The translations under genes were made by a program, and so were the position numbers. Shown in pieces: positions 1 through 10,947 of a stretch of DNA of 64,000 bases. The number at the start of each line of letters is the position of its first letter. Position 1 is the first letter of the stretch. Below the pieces are notes generated by a model. That model was not told the DNA's origin and ran no database searches. It saw only the letters and a program-made list of their open reading frames with translations. Origin of the DNA: Liolophura sinensis (Eukaryota > Mollusca > Polyplacophora > Chitonida > Chitonidae); contig NC_088305.1 in NCBI RefSeq assembly GCF_032854445.1, positions 1,681,001-1,745,000 on the forward strand, given 5' to 3'.

Positions 1-39
1 CTTATCATCTTATACTTAAAACATGTCGGACTTTATTCA

Positions 40-87
40 GGAGTATGGCGTAAAACATCCATCAATCAAATAAATATATAAATAACA
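40..87 (+). repeat. SINE 3' tail fragment
   Basis: Only the last ~50 bases of the window's common tRNA-derived SINE are present: a GGAGTATGGCGTAAAACATC-like end followed by an AATAAATATATAAATA tail. The head and body are missing. Confidence 0.6.
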
Positions 88-2935
88 CGTAGCTGGGGGG
101 GGGGGGGGTAAGTTACTGCTCACAGCTCACACAGTACATGTATTTGTACAGATTTCATCTACTTTAGCTTGAATAAATCCAAGATTTTAGTAACACATAA
201 AAGTTACCTCTTGCAAATTTCACCTTACATACAAAACATAAATAAAATTTTAATGCTAACTGACCATATGACATTTGTGAATCAGAGCTCTGTAATGGTA
301 TTAAAATTTTTTTTAAAATCATAAACCCACGAAAGAAAAGAAAGTTAGAAGAGGTTTATGAAACGTGCTATTGACTGATATGAAATCTTAACTGATTCCA
401 AGAAATAATCAATTCGAATTGAAAATGTTTTAGAAGACATGTACATCTTCCCTCCAGCTTCTCCTGTATTAACTGCTTGTCATCAGTCAAACACACGCCT
501 AGACTGTAACAGATCCACATGTACAGGGTACATGTACATCTACTATGTGAGCCAGTCCAGCTGTACCATAAATAACACAAGAACAGCTGCATCTTTGCCT
601 GGGGAACAACTCGAGCCATTTTCGATCCGTAAAACTATTGGGCATCTGAATTAATCAAGCTGTATTCAAACTAACAGCAAAAATGAACAAAACTATTATG
701 ATTTACAATTAAAAAGTTGAGTTTTCATATAAATTTCTATCATTCATAAGCTCTAAGAGAGCAAGATTAAGAGTTGCATTGACAAACAAACCAGACAAAA
801 CCACATATCCATGATCAACAGAGCAATCAAAACCAGTTAAAATGACATGTAGAAGACAGTTTAGGTGAAATATAGAAAGTGGCATTTTGCTATTCCCACA
901 GAGTTTCATTTGTCATCTTCATAAGATCACATTACCTTCCACACAAACCTTAAAACACCTTTCTAGTAGATCAAGAAAACTCAAGAAAAATGAGAAATGA
1001 ACGAAACGCTATGCCATATAAAACAACGTTTGAAAGTAATGCTGGTGCTCAACGAAACAAACAAGAAAAGAAACAAACAAAACATCCAAGTATATAAAGA
1101 TGAACTTACAAATTTTTTCTTACCTGTACATGAGCAGGTATTCAAAGGTAATATCATATACAGATGTTTGCACACAACAGTGAGTGAGTGAAAGCTTTAG
1201 CGTCGCTTTTGCACACAACAGAACACGTATGTGTATGTGTGCATGTATAAAAACAGGAGTTAAGTATAACTGCCTTTCTGGATCATTTTACTCCCCTATT
1301 ATTAGAGACTCACTGGTACACAGATGTCCATTTAAATGTATCTATCTACACTGAGGGCTCAGCAGGAGTTCCTTACACAGCAATTACCACTGACCTCTGA
1401 CCTCACCATCATCTAGTTAGCCAGTAATTTGGCTCAGCCTGAGGAGCTAGTAGATATACTCCACCTGAGCTGTTTAATGAGTCTGATATCAGACAAATGC
1501 CCATCAAATCTTCACAGGAAGAAGTTTGACCATGAAGATAGGACTGGATCTAGAGCCTCTGTCCCCCCCCCCACCCACCCCCACCCCCTCCCCCACCCCA
1601 CCCAAAAAAAACAAGAAATCTCAAAAATAAAAGCTCTTTAGGGTGCAATGTAAAGTCCAATTAACACAAGTACAGCAGCAAGGTTTGTACATGTATATGT
1701 ACAGAGCACTTTACAACTACAGTAAACTTTTTCATACCAACATGATGCAGTGTCTTAGGCTACTTGTATATCAGCCTGTGTTAATACTGCCTGTAAGCAT
1801 ACTCCTAGTATGTGCTGGTTATGTGCTGGTTTGGCTCAGTATTCAGGGTTCTGCTAAAGTAGAGTTGTATGCCGGTCTTTAATGCACATATACATGATCC
1901 CCCCCCCCCCCCATCACAGGTAACTGCATACATGCACACCATAGTGGTACTGTCTGTGAGTCTTATGTTCTGACACCATAAAACAGGTGCCCTTCCATAT
2001 ATCACTGGCTGTTCATGTCACATCATGTGGTAAAGTCAACAGGGCAAGGGTCCTGAGTAAACAGTGGAGATGTGTAGGTGGCTATACCTATCACATACAT
2101 ACTATATAATCACCTACAATATAGATATTAAAATGGCATATAAAGTAGGTCGAACATTACAGCTGGACTGTGAATTAAAGCCCGTATAACAGTTTAAGAC
2201 TGACATTCTGACGCACTTCACTTTCATTTTCTTAGAAACAAACTGGCATTATGCATACATGTACAAGTGAAGATATTGTCCGTGTTCGCCTTGAAGGCAT
2301 TTAAGGCACTTCTTTCATTAAACTAACCCTTTTTCAAGATTAGACACGACATTGTCCACGGGTTATTGCACCGTTAGGACCTGTGATTTATAGAAAAAAT
2401 TGGCTAAAATGGAAGCTTCATGTGGAATGTGAAGTTATCAAATTTTGATATGACACAGATACAGTATAACTGAGTGGGCCTGCATGCAGACACTGCACTC
2501 GGTACTGTAATGAACTTAGTGTGTACCCGTACACTTACATTTGTACGCTGAATAAATTTTTACAAAAGCGATTTAGGACGCACAATCGCTGCAAACCAAT
2601 CCATAAAGTTTCACCAAGCTATTACAGTGAATCAACTAAAACCCAAAAATCTAATATAATCACAGAATTATACCATGATAATCATATGGTTGGATATACA
2701 AGTATGTAAACGATAGTACACTGTGGTGGTAGCTAAATACAATACAGCTGAGATTTCAGTTACCATGGTTACAGACAATTTTAACAAGGATACTTTAATT
2801 AATGCATTCACACTATTCTTTAAGAATGGTTCAATGTATCATGCACATCTAAATTCCTGCATGTATATACATGTGTGTACATGCACTCATCAGTGCAGTA
2901 GTGTAAATTAACGTAGGATGTCTGTTACTGTAATG
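88..2935. other. gene-free AT-rich stretch
   Basis: I see no convincing exon here. Short open frames on both strands lack codon-like composition and recognisable motifs. Low-complexity tracts include C-rich runs near 1562-1602 and a 14-base C run near 1900. TACATGTA-type words recur. It may be intergenic or intronic for a gene starting further right on the minus strand. Confidence 0.5.
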
Positions 2936-2939
2936 ACAC

Positions 2940-3612
2940 ACATACACACAGTATTCACAGGTCCTACAACCAAAACAACTTATACAGTGGTCACACACAC
3001 ATAGTGTTCACACGTCCTACAACCAAAACAACTGATACAGTGGTCACACACACACAGTATTCACAGGTCCTACAACCAACACAACTTATACAGTGGTCAC
3101 ACACACATAGTGTTTACACGTCCTACAACCAAAACAACTTATACAGTGGTCACACACATACATAGTGTTCACACGTCCTACAACCAAAACAACTTATACA
3201 GTGGTCACACACATACATAGTGTTCACACGTCCTACAACCAACACAACTTATACAGTGGTCACACACATACATAGTGTTCACACGTCCTACAACCAAAAC
3301 AACTTATACAGTGGTCACACACATACATAGTGTTCACACGTCCTACAACCAAAACAACTTATACAGTGGTCACACACATACATAGTGTTCACACGTCCTA
3401 CAACCAAAACAACTTATACAGTGGTCACACACATACACACAGTATTCACAGGTCCTACAACCAAAACAACTTATACAGTGGTCACACAAGCACACAGTAT
3501 TCACAGGTCCTAGAACCAAAATACAACCGATACAGTGGTCACATAAGCACACACACACTCAGTATTCACAGGTCCTACGATCAAAACACAACTAATACAG
3601 TGGTTACATTTA
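2940..3612. repeat. minisatellite, 53-55 bp unit, ~12 copies
   Basis: The unit contains GTCCTACAACCAAAACAACT, then a TATACAGTGGTCACACACA part of variable length. Spacing between neighbouring GTCCTAC words is 53 bp in the first copies and 55 bp from about 3120 to 3420. The variable CA-rich linker explains the length change. Copies at the right end (3490-3610) are more diverged. Confidence 0.9.
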
Positions 3613-3961
3613 TGTGAAAAGGTTAAATAAATACATGAAAAATCTATGAAAAGGTGTGATTTAGTTCCTCGCTAGTACCATATGGTTATCCAGCTACAAA
3701 TAGACAACTGGTGCTATTTGGAGACCCTGTTTTCAGGACTTTTAACAGATAGGAGAGAATGAATATGGACATCCTGCTATAACAAAATGGCCTCAAAAAG
3801 GGATGTTTGGACACCCTCTTTCATATTTTTGGTTAACGCCCGGGTTCCCACAGACTATAATATAATACGGATTCAGTGGCTTTGATTTGCCACCAACACT
3901 GTATGCATGCACATGTACATGTAGTATGTTTACACAGTACATGTAATAATGGTAACATATG

Positions 3962-4146
3962 GTACATGCCAGAGCAGCACAATCACTCATGGGACGCTTG
4001 CCAATGCAAGTTCAACCCCAGCTCATGCTGGCTTCCTCTCCAGACATGGAAAGCAACCTTTCCTTTCACCATACTTACTGGTCACCATCTTATGAGTGAA
4101 ATATTGTGGAGTATGGCGTAAAACAACAATCAAATAAATAAATGAA
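3962..4146 (+). mobile_element. degenerate tRNA-SINE copy
   Basis: It matches the SINE from the B-box region (GTTCAACCCCAGCTCATGCT) through the TCCTCTCC body to the GAAATATTGTGGAGTATGGC end and an AATAAATAAATGAATAAATG tail. It is more diverged than most copies and has lost part of the central body. Confidence 0.75.
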
Positions 4147-5543
4147 TAAATGTTTTAGTTGAAAGGTGCAATCACGAGTACAATGTACATGTATACATCT
4201 GGACGATGAGAATGAATGAGTGATACTCAACTTTAGCGGAAATCTAGCCGGATATAGCAAGTCGAGAGAAGGCCTAAAGACCAGCTGTGACTTCACCCTG
4301 GATTTGTAGGTTCGACAGGAGTGTACTTGGCCACGTTTGAATTGACATCAAAAGATTAGAAATCATCCTGTTCTTTTACATACCTGTACAGAGTGTCCAA
4401 TGAAACTCTTGTTGGAATATATTCATAGATGTATGAATGCCAAAGGGAGCAAAACTTGACCATGTACATCCGATAAGAAACTAGATAACATATTTTAATC
4501 GGCCTTATATATACAAATCTGACATGAGGTTTTTTAAAAATATAATGTTTTATGAGGTTAAGCCTACCAGCCCACCAAAAAATGCCTTAACCTTTTCAAT
4601 CGGATTTTTACACTTATAAATGTTGCACAAGTTTTTTTTCTCAACGTTAAATTCTTTTAAAATCCATATTTTTTTCATCGACTAGAATGAAAAAATAATC
4701 CCTACAACAAAGAATTTTTTAAGGATGGCGTGACTGTAAAAATATTAACTTGATCACAGTAGATAACATGTGTGATGTGTAATAGACAATAATGTATATG
4801 GAGTGTAGAACATTAAATCCATTTCCCTGGAGAGGGCAACAGTTAGCATTTATCTGAGTTCACCAACATTCAGTCTGACATAAACGAATGTTTGTAGTAA
4901 AACCTTTGTCTAAAGATTGCATTAGATGCTTAATTAACTTTGACCTCAAACTTTTGTTCGTTTGCTCTTAAGGTGAAGGTACACGTAATAAAGAACACAA
5001 CTTAACACCACTGCAGACACCTATGCATGTGTGCTAGCTATCGTGTCGCTCTGATTATCCCTCAATGACATGAATGTAGCGGTTACTTAAGAAACGAATC
5101 TTTTGCATTGAATGAGTCATCTTCCTCTCAGCATACAGCTCATGTACATAAAGGCTAGGCAGATATTTAAATAGTATGAGAGAAGATGAAGCCTTCAGTT
5201 TTACAGGTGACATCCTCTATGTCCTAAGTGTGTTTGCCTGATCAAATACTCTTCGTGCGAAAATCTTAATCTTAACCAGAAGATTGTCACAGTGCTCGAA
5301 ATTCTTTTCGCCAAGCAAAATCAAATAATTTTAACGTGGTTATGTACAAACAGTATCATTATAGTCTATAACTTAAGAAAGGAAGTAGCCTAAACATGCC
5401 TTCTCTAACTGATTAGATTAATGTATAGTGTACTGATCTTTAGCCCAGGTTATCTATTGAATGACAAACTGGCAACTTTATACCAGTATATCATATACAA
5501 TGCTGCCATTAAAAATAAAATGATATGTAAAATACAATTCGCT

Positions 5544-5693
5544 GTATGTGGAAAGGTCTGTCAGCAACCTGCGGATGGATGTGGGTTTCCTAAAGGATGT
5601 GCCTGGTTTTCTCCCACCATAATGCTGGCCGCCGTCGTATAAGTGAAATATTCCTGTGTACAGAGTAGAACACCAATCATATCAATAAATAAA
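5544..5693 (+). mobile_element. 5'-truncated tRNA-SINE copy
   Basis: The body and 3' end are present (GTCTGTCAGCAACCTGCGGA, TCTCCCACCATAATGCTGGC, GCCGCCGTCGTATAAGTGAA, then an AATAAATAAAT tail). The tRNA-like head is absent. Confidence 0.85.
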
Positions 5694-5983
5694 TAACTAA
5701 AATGTAAATCATATATGCCATATGCTAAATTTACTGCCCACTACTATCTTAGTAAATATGAACTATCACATCATAAAAATTAACCATAAAATTACAGACA
5801 CCCTTGTATATAAATTTCGTTTTAAATGTTCTCACGATTTTAGGGAATTTTTAATTTGACACTGCTATCATGTTCTGCAGTGACATCAAATCAGTAACGA
5901 GCCAGCTTTTCTCACAGAACATCTGAGAAGGGGCTGATTGACTAACAAAAGCATCAACCTAGTGTATACAACTGTCCAAATTT

Positions 5984-6087
5984 TTATTGTATCACTTGAA
6001 TTGTTTTTTCTTCTGGAAAGTCCTTTTGATGAAAAGGCCTTTCTAATTCTCTCCAAATCTCTTGTCTCAACCACCAAAACCTCAAGG
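5984..6087 (-). CDS. possible second exon of a small secreted peptide
   Basis: This is a speculative exon. On the minus strand an acceptor (GTAATACAG before CCTTGAGG) is in the correct phase (1) to join the donor at 6838. The join would give a 60-residue product: signal peptide, short Glu/Lys stretch, then a charged aromatic tail beginning with RFWWLRQEIW. The stop codon TAA lies inside CAATAAAAAT, so a polyadenylation signal overlaps the stop. Against it: all three frames are open here, another frame looks equally protein-like, and I recognise no family. Confidence 0.2.
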
Positions 6088-6493
6088 CTGTATTACATCT
6101 TATATTTCAGACAAGTATGAGCATTGCTTTCAGTAAATGCATAGTAGATGGAAAACAATGTCTGAGAAATTTATACACTGAAAACGGCACTTAATTTGAT
6201 TTTTTAATTTTTTTTAAGTTTTGTTTGAAAACTTTAAAGAAAAAATCTTCAAATCTTTATCACAATTTTCTTTTCTTGGGAAAGATTTAGTTTCTAAATT
6301 CAAATTGAAAAGGGAGACAAAGCCTCAGAGCAAGGTTTTGCCAATAAATCCTAAATTGTTTGTCAAAATATTTACGTTATAAATAAAAACTGTTGATACT
6401 TTCTTCAGAACTCCGGTACAACTGTGGTGAATACACAACTTGTTTTAAATTAATTAGGAATCGGTTGACAAAATCAGTTTGAACAGCTTCCAT

Positions 6494-6606
6494 GGCACGA
6501 GTTGCGGAGTACGGCCGTTGGGCCTCTACTCGTCTTGCCCGAGGCGTTGTGCTTTGTCAGGCGTACAGTAGCTTCCTCAAACACCGTACTCCGCTACCGT
6601 TGTGCC
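6494..6606. other. 113-nt imperfect hairpin in a GC-rich patch
   Basis: Outer arms GGCAC (6494-6498) and GTGCC (6602-6606) enclose a perfect 11-bp pair, GCGGAGTACGG (6504-6514) with CCGTACTCCGC (6584-6594). Inside is a further small stem, GCCTC (6522-6526) with GAGGC (6541-6545). The patch is richer in GC than its surroundings. No Pol III A/B boxes are evident. It could be a structured RNA or the remnant of a fold-back element. Confidence 0.45.
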
Positions 6607-6837
6607 GGCAACTGTTGGAAAATCTACTAATTCAAATTATTATGGTTCCTCCTCACCTAGTATTTAAGGCAGATCGTAAAACCTATTAGCTGATACGAAT
6701 GTTGAAACACTGGAAACAAAATCTGAACAGAGAATAGAGAACAGCGGTTTCGCCAAAAAAAAAGTTCACTAGCGAATAACGGATCATACGGGACAGACGA
6801 TAAATCGTCCCTGTCGATCGGCCGTAGCAAAACTCAC

Positions 6838-6916
6838 CGAATTTCTTCTTTTCTTCTTGTGAGACCAAGACAGATGCAGATCCCAGGATGATCAGTAATC
6901 TAGTAAATATTTCCAT
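6838..6916 (-). CDS. candidate first exon with signal peptide
   Basis: From ATG at 6916 the minus strand encodes MEIFTRLLIILGSASVLVSQ and a short Glu/Lys stretch, ending at a strong donor (TTCG before GTGAGT) in phase 1. The first 19-20 residues have the n-region, hydrophobic core and small residues of a cleavable signal peptide, so the product should enter the secretory pathway. A GTG-initiated extension of five codons upstream is not a credible eukaryotic start. The frame beyond the donor reads into AT-rich sequence. The best continuation I found is 5984-6087 (same phase), but this is uncertain. Confidence 0.35.
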
Positions 6917-7682
6917 TATGGTAATTTCCACGCACTGAAATCATTTCGCCACTCTGTATGCCACAAACGTAAAAATCCACACGTAAACAAAAGCCGACTT
7001 CTTTGCTCTAGTTCATTGTTGCCGCCGGTCATGCAGAGCTAGCCGAGCAGTCAGTGCGCGAGGTTTCGCATCCGATGCCATGGGAAGATAACCGTGTTAT
7101 AACAGTTCCTCCAGATTACTAGAGTTATCGCCCTTCTTATTGTGATGTGGGAAGGCGTCATGTTTTCTAATCCCCTGAATTGGCGCTGGTGTAGTATCGT
7201 GCTGTCTTTAATATGACGCCATAATGATGAGTCGAGATAGGAATGTTTCAAGTTAGTCAAACAGTGTTTATAAGGCCCTGCTGCAGGGCGTTACAATTAG
7301 ATATTTCTTAAGATATTCAGTGCAATAAACAAAAATAAACATAGAATAAAAGCAACACAGAAGAAACCGTTCTTTCATTTGATATAACTTTATATCAAGA
7401 GTAAGCATAGCGGGTCTTGGAACCAAACATGTTTTCTTTTAGCGAGTCGCCTATATTCGGCTCTCTGTAAAATAAGTCATACTCGCCAGGGAAATTGCCT
7501 TTAGTCATTGACACGTTACAACACAAGCTCTACATGTGAGTATGTTGGAAGATAATATTCTTGCATGGAAAATGAAGTTAGAACACTTTTTCTAATTCAT
7601 ACTGTTAAAGTCCATAAACGGCAAAACCCCATAGCCTCGAATGCTGTCATAATTGTTAAAAGAATCAGTGGCATACAGGGGC

Positions 7683-7820
7683 CACTTACACAAAACTTCG
7701 TAAACCAGTTTTTCGTAACTTTTCTCGTAAATAAAGTCTCCTTGTGGTACTCTAACCTACACAACGTCTTTTACAAAAAAAAGTTACGACAAATGTAACT
7801 TACGAAGTTTTATGAAAGTG
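7683..7820. mobile_element. MITE-like element with 21-bp terminal inverted repeats
   Basis: Left end CACTTACACAAAACTTCGTAA (21 bases, 7683-7703) and the reverse complement of 7800-7820 agree at 19 of 21 positions. The interior repeats the CGTAA/TTACG words (TTTTCGTAACTTTTCTCGTAA on one side, AAGTTACGACAAATGTAACT on the other), so the 138-bp element could fold along much of its length. No transposase frame is present, as expected of a non-autonomous element. Confidence 0.65.
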
Positions 7821-7822
7821 GG

Positions 7823-9030
7823 TTATTCAAACTGCTATAGACCTAACTGTAAACTCTATTACTGACACTGCCATGTTTGAAATTGTTTAAACGTTTTAGT
7901 ATGATACCTTAACCTTCATAGAGGGATTTTATTTTTATCTCTTGTAGTATATGATCTCATGGCGGTGTGGATTTCGAAGTGGATGTTCGGAAATTAAGCC
8001 ATGTAGTCTACTCTCAGGAACAGTAGTGTAGGCTGTCTTACTGCGTGGAGTTTGTTCTAACCGATTGTTGGTGCAGCCATTGCAAAACAAATCATTCCTC
8101 ACGCCCACTGTCTAGCATGCAACATGCTTTTGAATAATTATGATGTCACCCGAGGCACTGAGTTCATGGTGTAGAAACAAAGCTCACGGAGTTTAACGTT
8201 ATGAATTAGAAAAAGTATTCTAACTGCATTTTGTTTAAAATGATATGGACGTTCAAGATGTCATCGTGTATAGCTTGGGTTGTTATGTGTCACTGGCTAA
8301 AGGCAATTTTGGTAGCGAATATGGCTGGTGTTTACAGTTGAATATAGGCGAGTCTCTAAAAGAAATAGACTATAGCACGTTTTTTTTTAATCCCATGCAT
8401 GTGCATGGCGCCAGCCTCTCACTGTCTTCATGGCCATAAGTTTGAGAGCTTGGTTTACAACAAACAACTTTAAATAAATGAAAAGACAAAGTATAAATGT
8501 GCCATTGCGGATGTGAGAAGCAAAAACTACACTTCAATCTATTTTCATTTACATATTAGAATTTTAATCTGCCTTAGAAAATAATCAACATAGAATTATA
8601 ATACGATGACATTTTCGGACGAAACGTATGAGATTTGACGCTAATTTCGCCACATTTTTATTTATTTATTTATTTATTTATTCGACTGTTTAACACCAAA
8701 CTCAAAACTTTTTCACGTACGATAGCAATGAGTTTATGGTTGGAGGAAAGCTCAACTTAAAAAATTATTGTTTAAACTGTAAATAGGCCTGTCGGAAAGC
8801 GAAAAACTTTGGACACCATTTCTTTCATTGCCTCATTCCATGTAGCTTTTTACGGTACACCCAAAAGTGTTTCACACATACCCAAGTTGGTCATGTGGGG
8901 TTATGAATGAGGGAAAACGACATGGCATATAAAGCTCATATCTTATTGACCTTAAATCTTTATCTTGTACGACCGATGCCAAACAATAAACTCACCAGAT
9001 CCATCAGCAAAAAAAAAAAAAATAATCAAA
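7823..9030. other. gene-free stretch
   Basis: AT-rich sequence without a convincing exon, RNA gene or complete mobile element. It includes a short TTTA microsatellite at 8656-8682. Confidence 0.45.
8656..8725 (-). repeat. SINE 3' tail fragment
   Basis: A TTTATTTATTTATT run followed by CGACTGTTTAACACCAAACTC matches the reverse complement of the SINE tail and 3' end. The rest of the element is not recognisable. Confidence 0.5.
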
Positions 9031-9037
9031 AACAATT

Positions 9038-9095
9038 TTATTTATTTATTTGATTAGTGCCTAATGCATTTCACTTATTTCTGACGGCGGTAATT
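9038..9095 (-). repeat. SINE 3' end fragment
   Basis: TTTATTTATTTGATTAGTGC followed shortly by ATTTCACTTATTTCTGACGG matches the 3' end of the common SINE on the minus strand. Confidence 0.5.
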
Positions 9096-9139
9096 TAAAT
9101 TCGTAAAGAAAAGCTATATAATTGGCCGAAGTATTTTTC

Positions 9140-9275
9140 TATTGATTTGATTTGAGTTTAACACCGTACTCAATGATACATGTATTTCACTTGTAAGACC
9201 GCAGCTAGCATTATGGAGGGTGGAAACCGGGCAGAACCCAAGGGAAGGCTACAACCATCCGCAGGTTTCTAGCAG
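9140..9275 (-). mobile_element. 5'-truncated tRNA-SINE copy
   Basis: The reverse complement of the SINE 3' end and body is visible: AACACCGTACTCAATG, TTTCACTTGTAAGACC, AGCATTATGGAGGGTGGAAA, CCATCCGCAGGTTTCTAGCA. It faces the plus-strand copy at 9342-9532, so the two could pair as RNA. Confidence 0.8.
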
Positions 9276-9289
9276 TCATTGTCAAGCAC

Positions 9290-9615
9290 ACTCTGTGTCT
9301 GTGTATTGTATTTAACAGAATAATTTGTTACAATAGCAGAACAACGCGGTCGCTGTGAGTCCAGCTCATGCTGGCTTCCTCTCCGGCCGTATGTGGGAAG
9401 GTCCCCAGCAACATGCGCATGGTCGTGGGTTTCTGTCGGGCTCTGCCCGGTTTCCTTTCACCAGAACGTTGGCCGCCGTCATATAAGTGAAATATTCTTG
9501 AGTACGGTAAAACACCTATAAAATAAATAAATACAATAGCAGAATACATTCTAGCATCACTCAGACAACAGACTTTCTGTTAAAATTAACAGATTAAGTC
9601 TTTGAGTGTATATTT
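9290..9615. repeat. dispersed repeat (copy 1), split by a SINE
   Basis: The sequence either side of the SINE at 9342-9532 matches 20905-21035: TTGTATTTAACAGAATAATT, then CAATAGCAGAATACATTCTA, then the palindromic TCTGTTAAAATTAACAGA. Removing the SINE and one copy of its target duplication restores collinearity with the second copy. So this repeat is older than the SINE insertion. Confidence 0.7.
9342..9532 (+). mobile_element. 5'-truncated SINE with 12-bp target site duplication
   Basis: The element starts inside the tRNA-like head (CAACGCGGTCGCTGTGAGTC), runs through the CAGCTCATGCTGGCTTCCTC and CCCGGTTTCCTTTCACC body to the GAAATATTCTTGAGTACGG end and an AATAAATAAAT tail. It is flanked by direct repeats ACAATAGCAGAA at 9330-9341 and 9533-9544. 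The duplication and 5' truncation are the usual marks of LINE-driven target-primed insertion. Confidence 0.9.
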
Positions 9616-10187
9616 GGGAGGTTCTCAAATGCTGAATCTTTCACGGCCCCAGTTCACGTCACATCAGGAAAATATTACGGAAACTGCCGAAGATTTTGTT
9701 TCTCAGAACTCTTCACTTACAGGGGTTAAATAGCGTTATTTAGCGTAAATGTTTTTTCAACCGTGGTGCTAGCTATATTCCACATGGCATATTTTTCACA
9801 TCAGTTTAATATTTCTACCTGGAGTCTCTTGGGACTGAAGTGGCTCTGTAAATAAAGGAAAGAACACAAGAGTTCCTAGCTTTGGACCGCTTTGTTGCAG
9901 GCGGGAAGGAGTTTTAGTAGCAACCGGCGAGGCAGTTTCGACATGCTGGCGGGCATTTGTCGGGTTCCATTTTATTGCCATGTCACCATATCTATACGAA
10001 ACAAGCATATGGCACTAATATGTGGGACAAGAAGTTGTCCGATGTGTGGTAATATTATTTATGACTGGTTAAATATGTATTTCCTCAGCGAAAGTTCGGA
10101 AAGGTCCATTGACGGTTAAAGATTGTTCGATTGCAATCGTCGCAATGGAATACTGGCAGAAGTCTGAAGTCGGGCGGATCGCGTCAT
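9616..10187. other. no feature seen
   Basis: Unique-looking sequence with only short open frames. I find no exon or repeat I can support. Confidence 0.4.
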
Positions 10188-10229
10188 TTCAGTGACGCTA
10201 GAAATTCCACTGCAGCGTCAAACGTGGGA

Positions 10230-10283
10230 CGTCACAGTGGGTAGACCAAATACGTCACAGTGGGTAGACCAAATACGTCACAG
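10230..10283. repeat. 23-bp tandem duplication carrying CGTCA
   Basis: CGTCACAGTGGGTAGACC plus AAATA occurs twice in tandem (10230-10252 and 10253-10275), followed by a third partial CGTCACAG. Each copy begins with a CRE half-site. Confidence 0.8.
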
Positions 10284-10435
10284 ATGAAACTTCAGCACAG
10301 AGCTATGTTTTGCATCACGCAACAAAAGAATTGTGACATGCATGTCCTAGTTCAGACTAGCGCCACCTTTTGCGGGAAAAAAATCTGCACGCACCCAATT
10401 TGAGCGTCACAGAGAAATTTTACTGCGGTGCTCTG

Positions 10436-10443
10436 TGACGTCA
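10436..10443. promoter_or_regulatory. perfect CRE palindrome
   Basis: TGACGTCA, the consensus CREB/ATF site, lies about 510 bases before the start codon of the 724-aa gene, in the context CTCTGTGACGTCACTATT. Confidence 0.5.
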
Positions 10444-10543
10444 CTATTAGAGCGGCTTATGCCTACAGTCAAACTGATCCCTCAGATGCCATTTTCATTT
10501 CTAGATATTATAGAGATCTTCGTCAGTTTCTTGACAACGGCGA

Positions 10544-10551
10544 TATAAATA
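10544..10551 (+). promoter_or_regulatory. possible TATA box
   Basis: TATAAATA in the context GGCGATATAAATACC, about 100 bases downstream of the first CRE. If used, transcription would start near 10575. A second candidate (CCATATATAACT near 10702) is weaker. Confidence 0.3.
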
Positions 10552-10792
10552 CCAAATAACAAAAATGAAATAAATGAAAACAGTTTGCGTAACGGTCATG
10601 AAACAGCATTGCTGACAAGAAACCACCGCCTCACTAAAGAGTTCGACTGCTTTACATTGAACACGGCATGCCTTCGCGAACGATCCTTTGTGACGTTAAA
10701 GCCATATATAACTAACCCACGTAGCGTTGAAACGTTCTGGAAAACGTTAAATAACCTTGTTACGCCTCAGTATTTCTCAATATAGTCCTATG

Positions 10793-10800
10793 TGACGTCA
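10793..10800. promoter_or_regulatory. second perfect CRE palindrome
   Basis: TGACGTCA about 150 bases upstream of the ATG at 10948, in the context CTATGTGACGTCAACAGC. Confidence 0.5.
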
Positions 10801-10947
10801 ACAGCTCCTAGAAGACGCCTAACAGGGAGGGCAGTTATACAATCAATGCCGACGGACAAATACGCCGGTGTGTGTAATTTCTACCGATTCCAGTAAATCT
10901 GGTCACATGATCATTCAAAAGTGATCATAGGCTAAGCCTATGTCGAA

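Larger units (their letters stand above)
3613..6490. other. gene-poor stretch with SINE fragments
   Basis: AT-rich DNA holding two SINE copies (3962-4146 and 5544-5693) and no well-supported gene. The one segment with protein-like character is 5984-6087 on the minus strand, listed separately. Confidence 0.45.
10188..10947 (+). promoter_or_regulatory. putative CRE-rich upstream region of the 724-aa gene
   Basis: This region precedes the single-exon gene at 10948. It has two perfect CRE palindromes (TGACGTCA at 10436-10443 and 10793-10800), a variant TGACGTTA near 10691, and further CGTCA/TGACG half-sites, some of them inside a 23-bp direct repeat (10230-10275). TATAAATA at 10544-10551 could be a TATA box. 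The pattern suggests control by CREB/ATF-type bZIP factors; this is inference from motifs, with no mapped start site. Confidence 0.5.
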
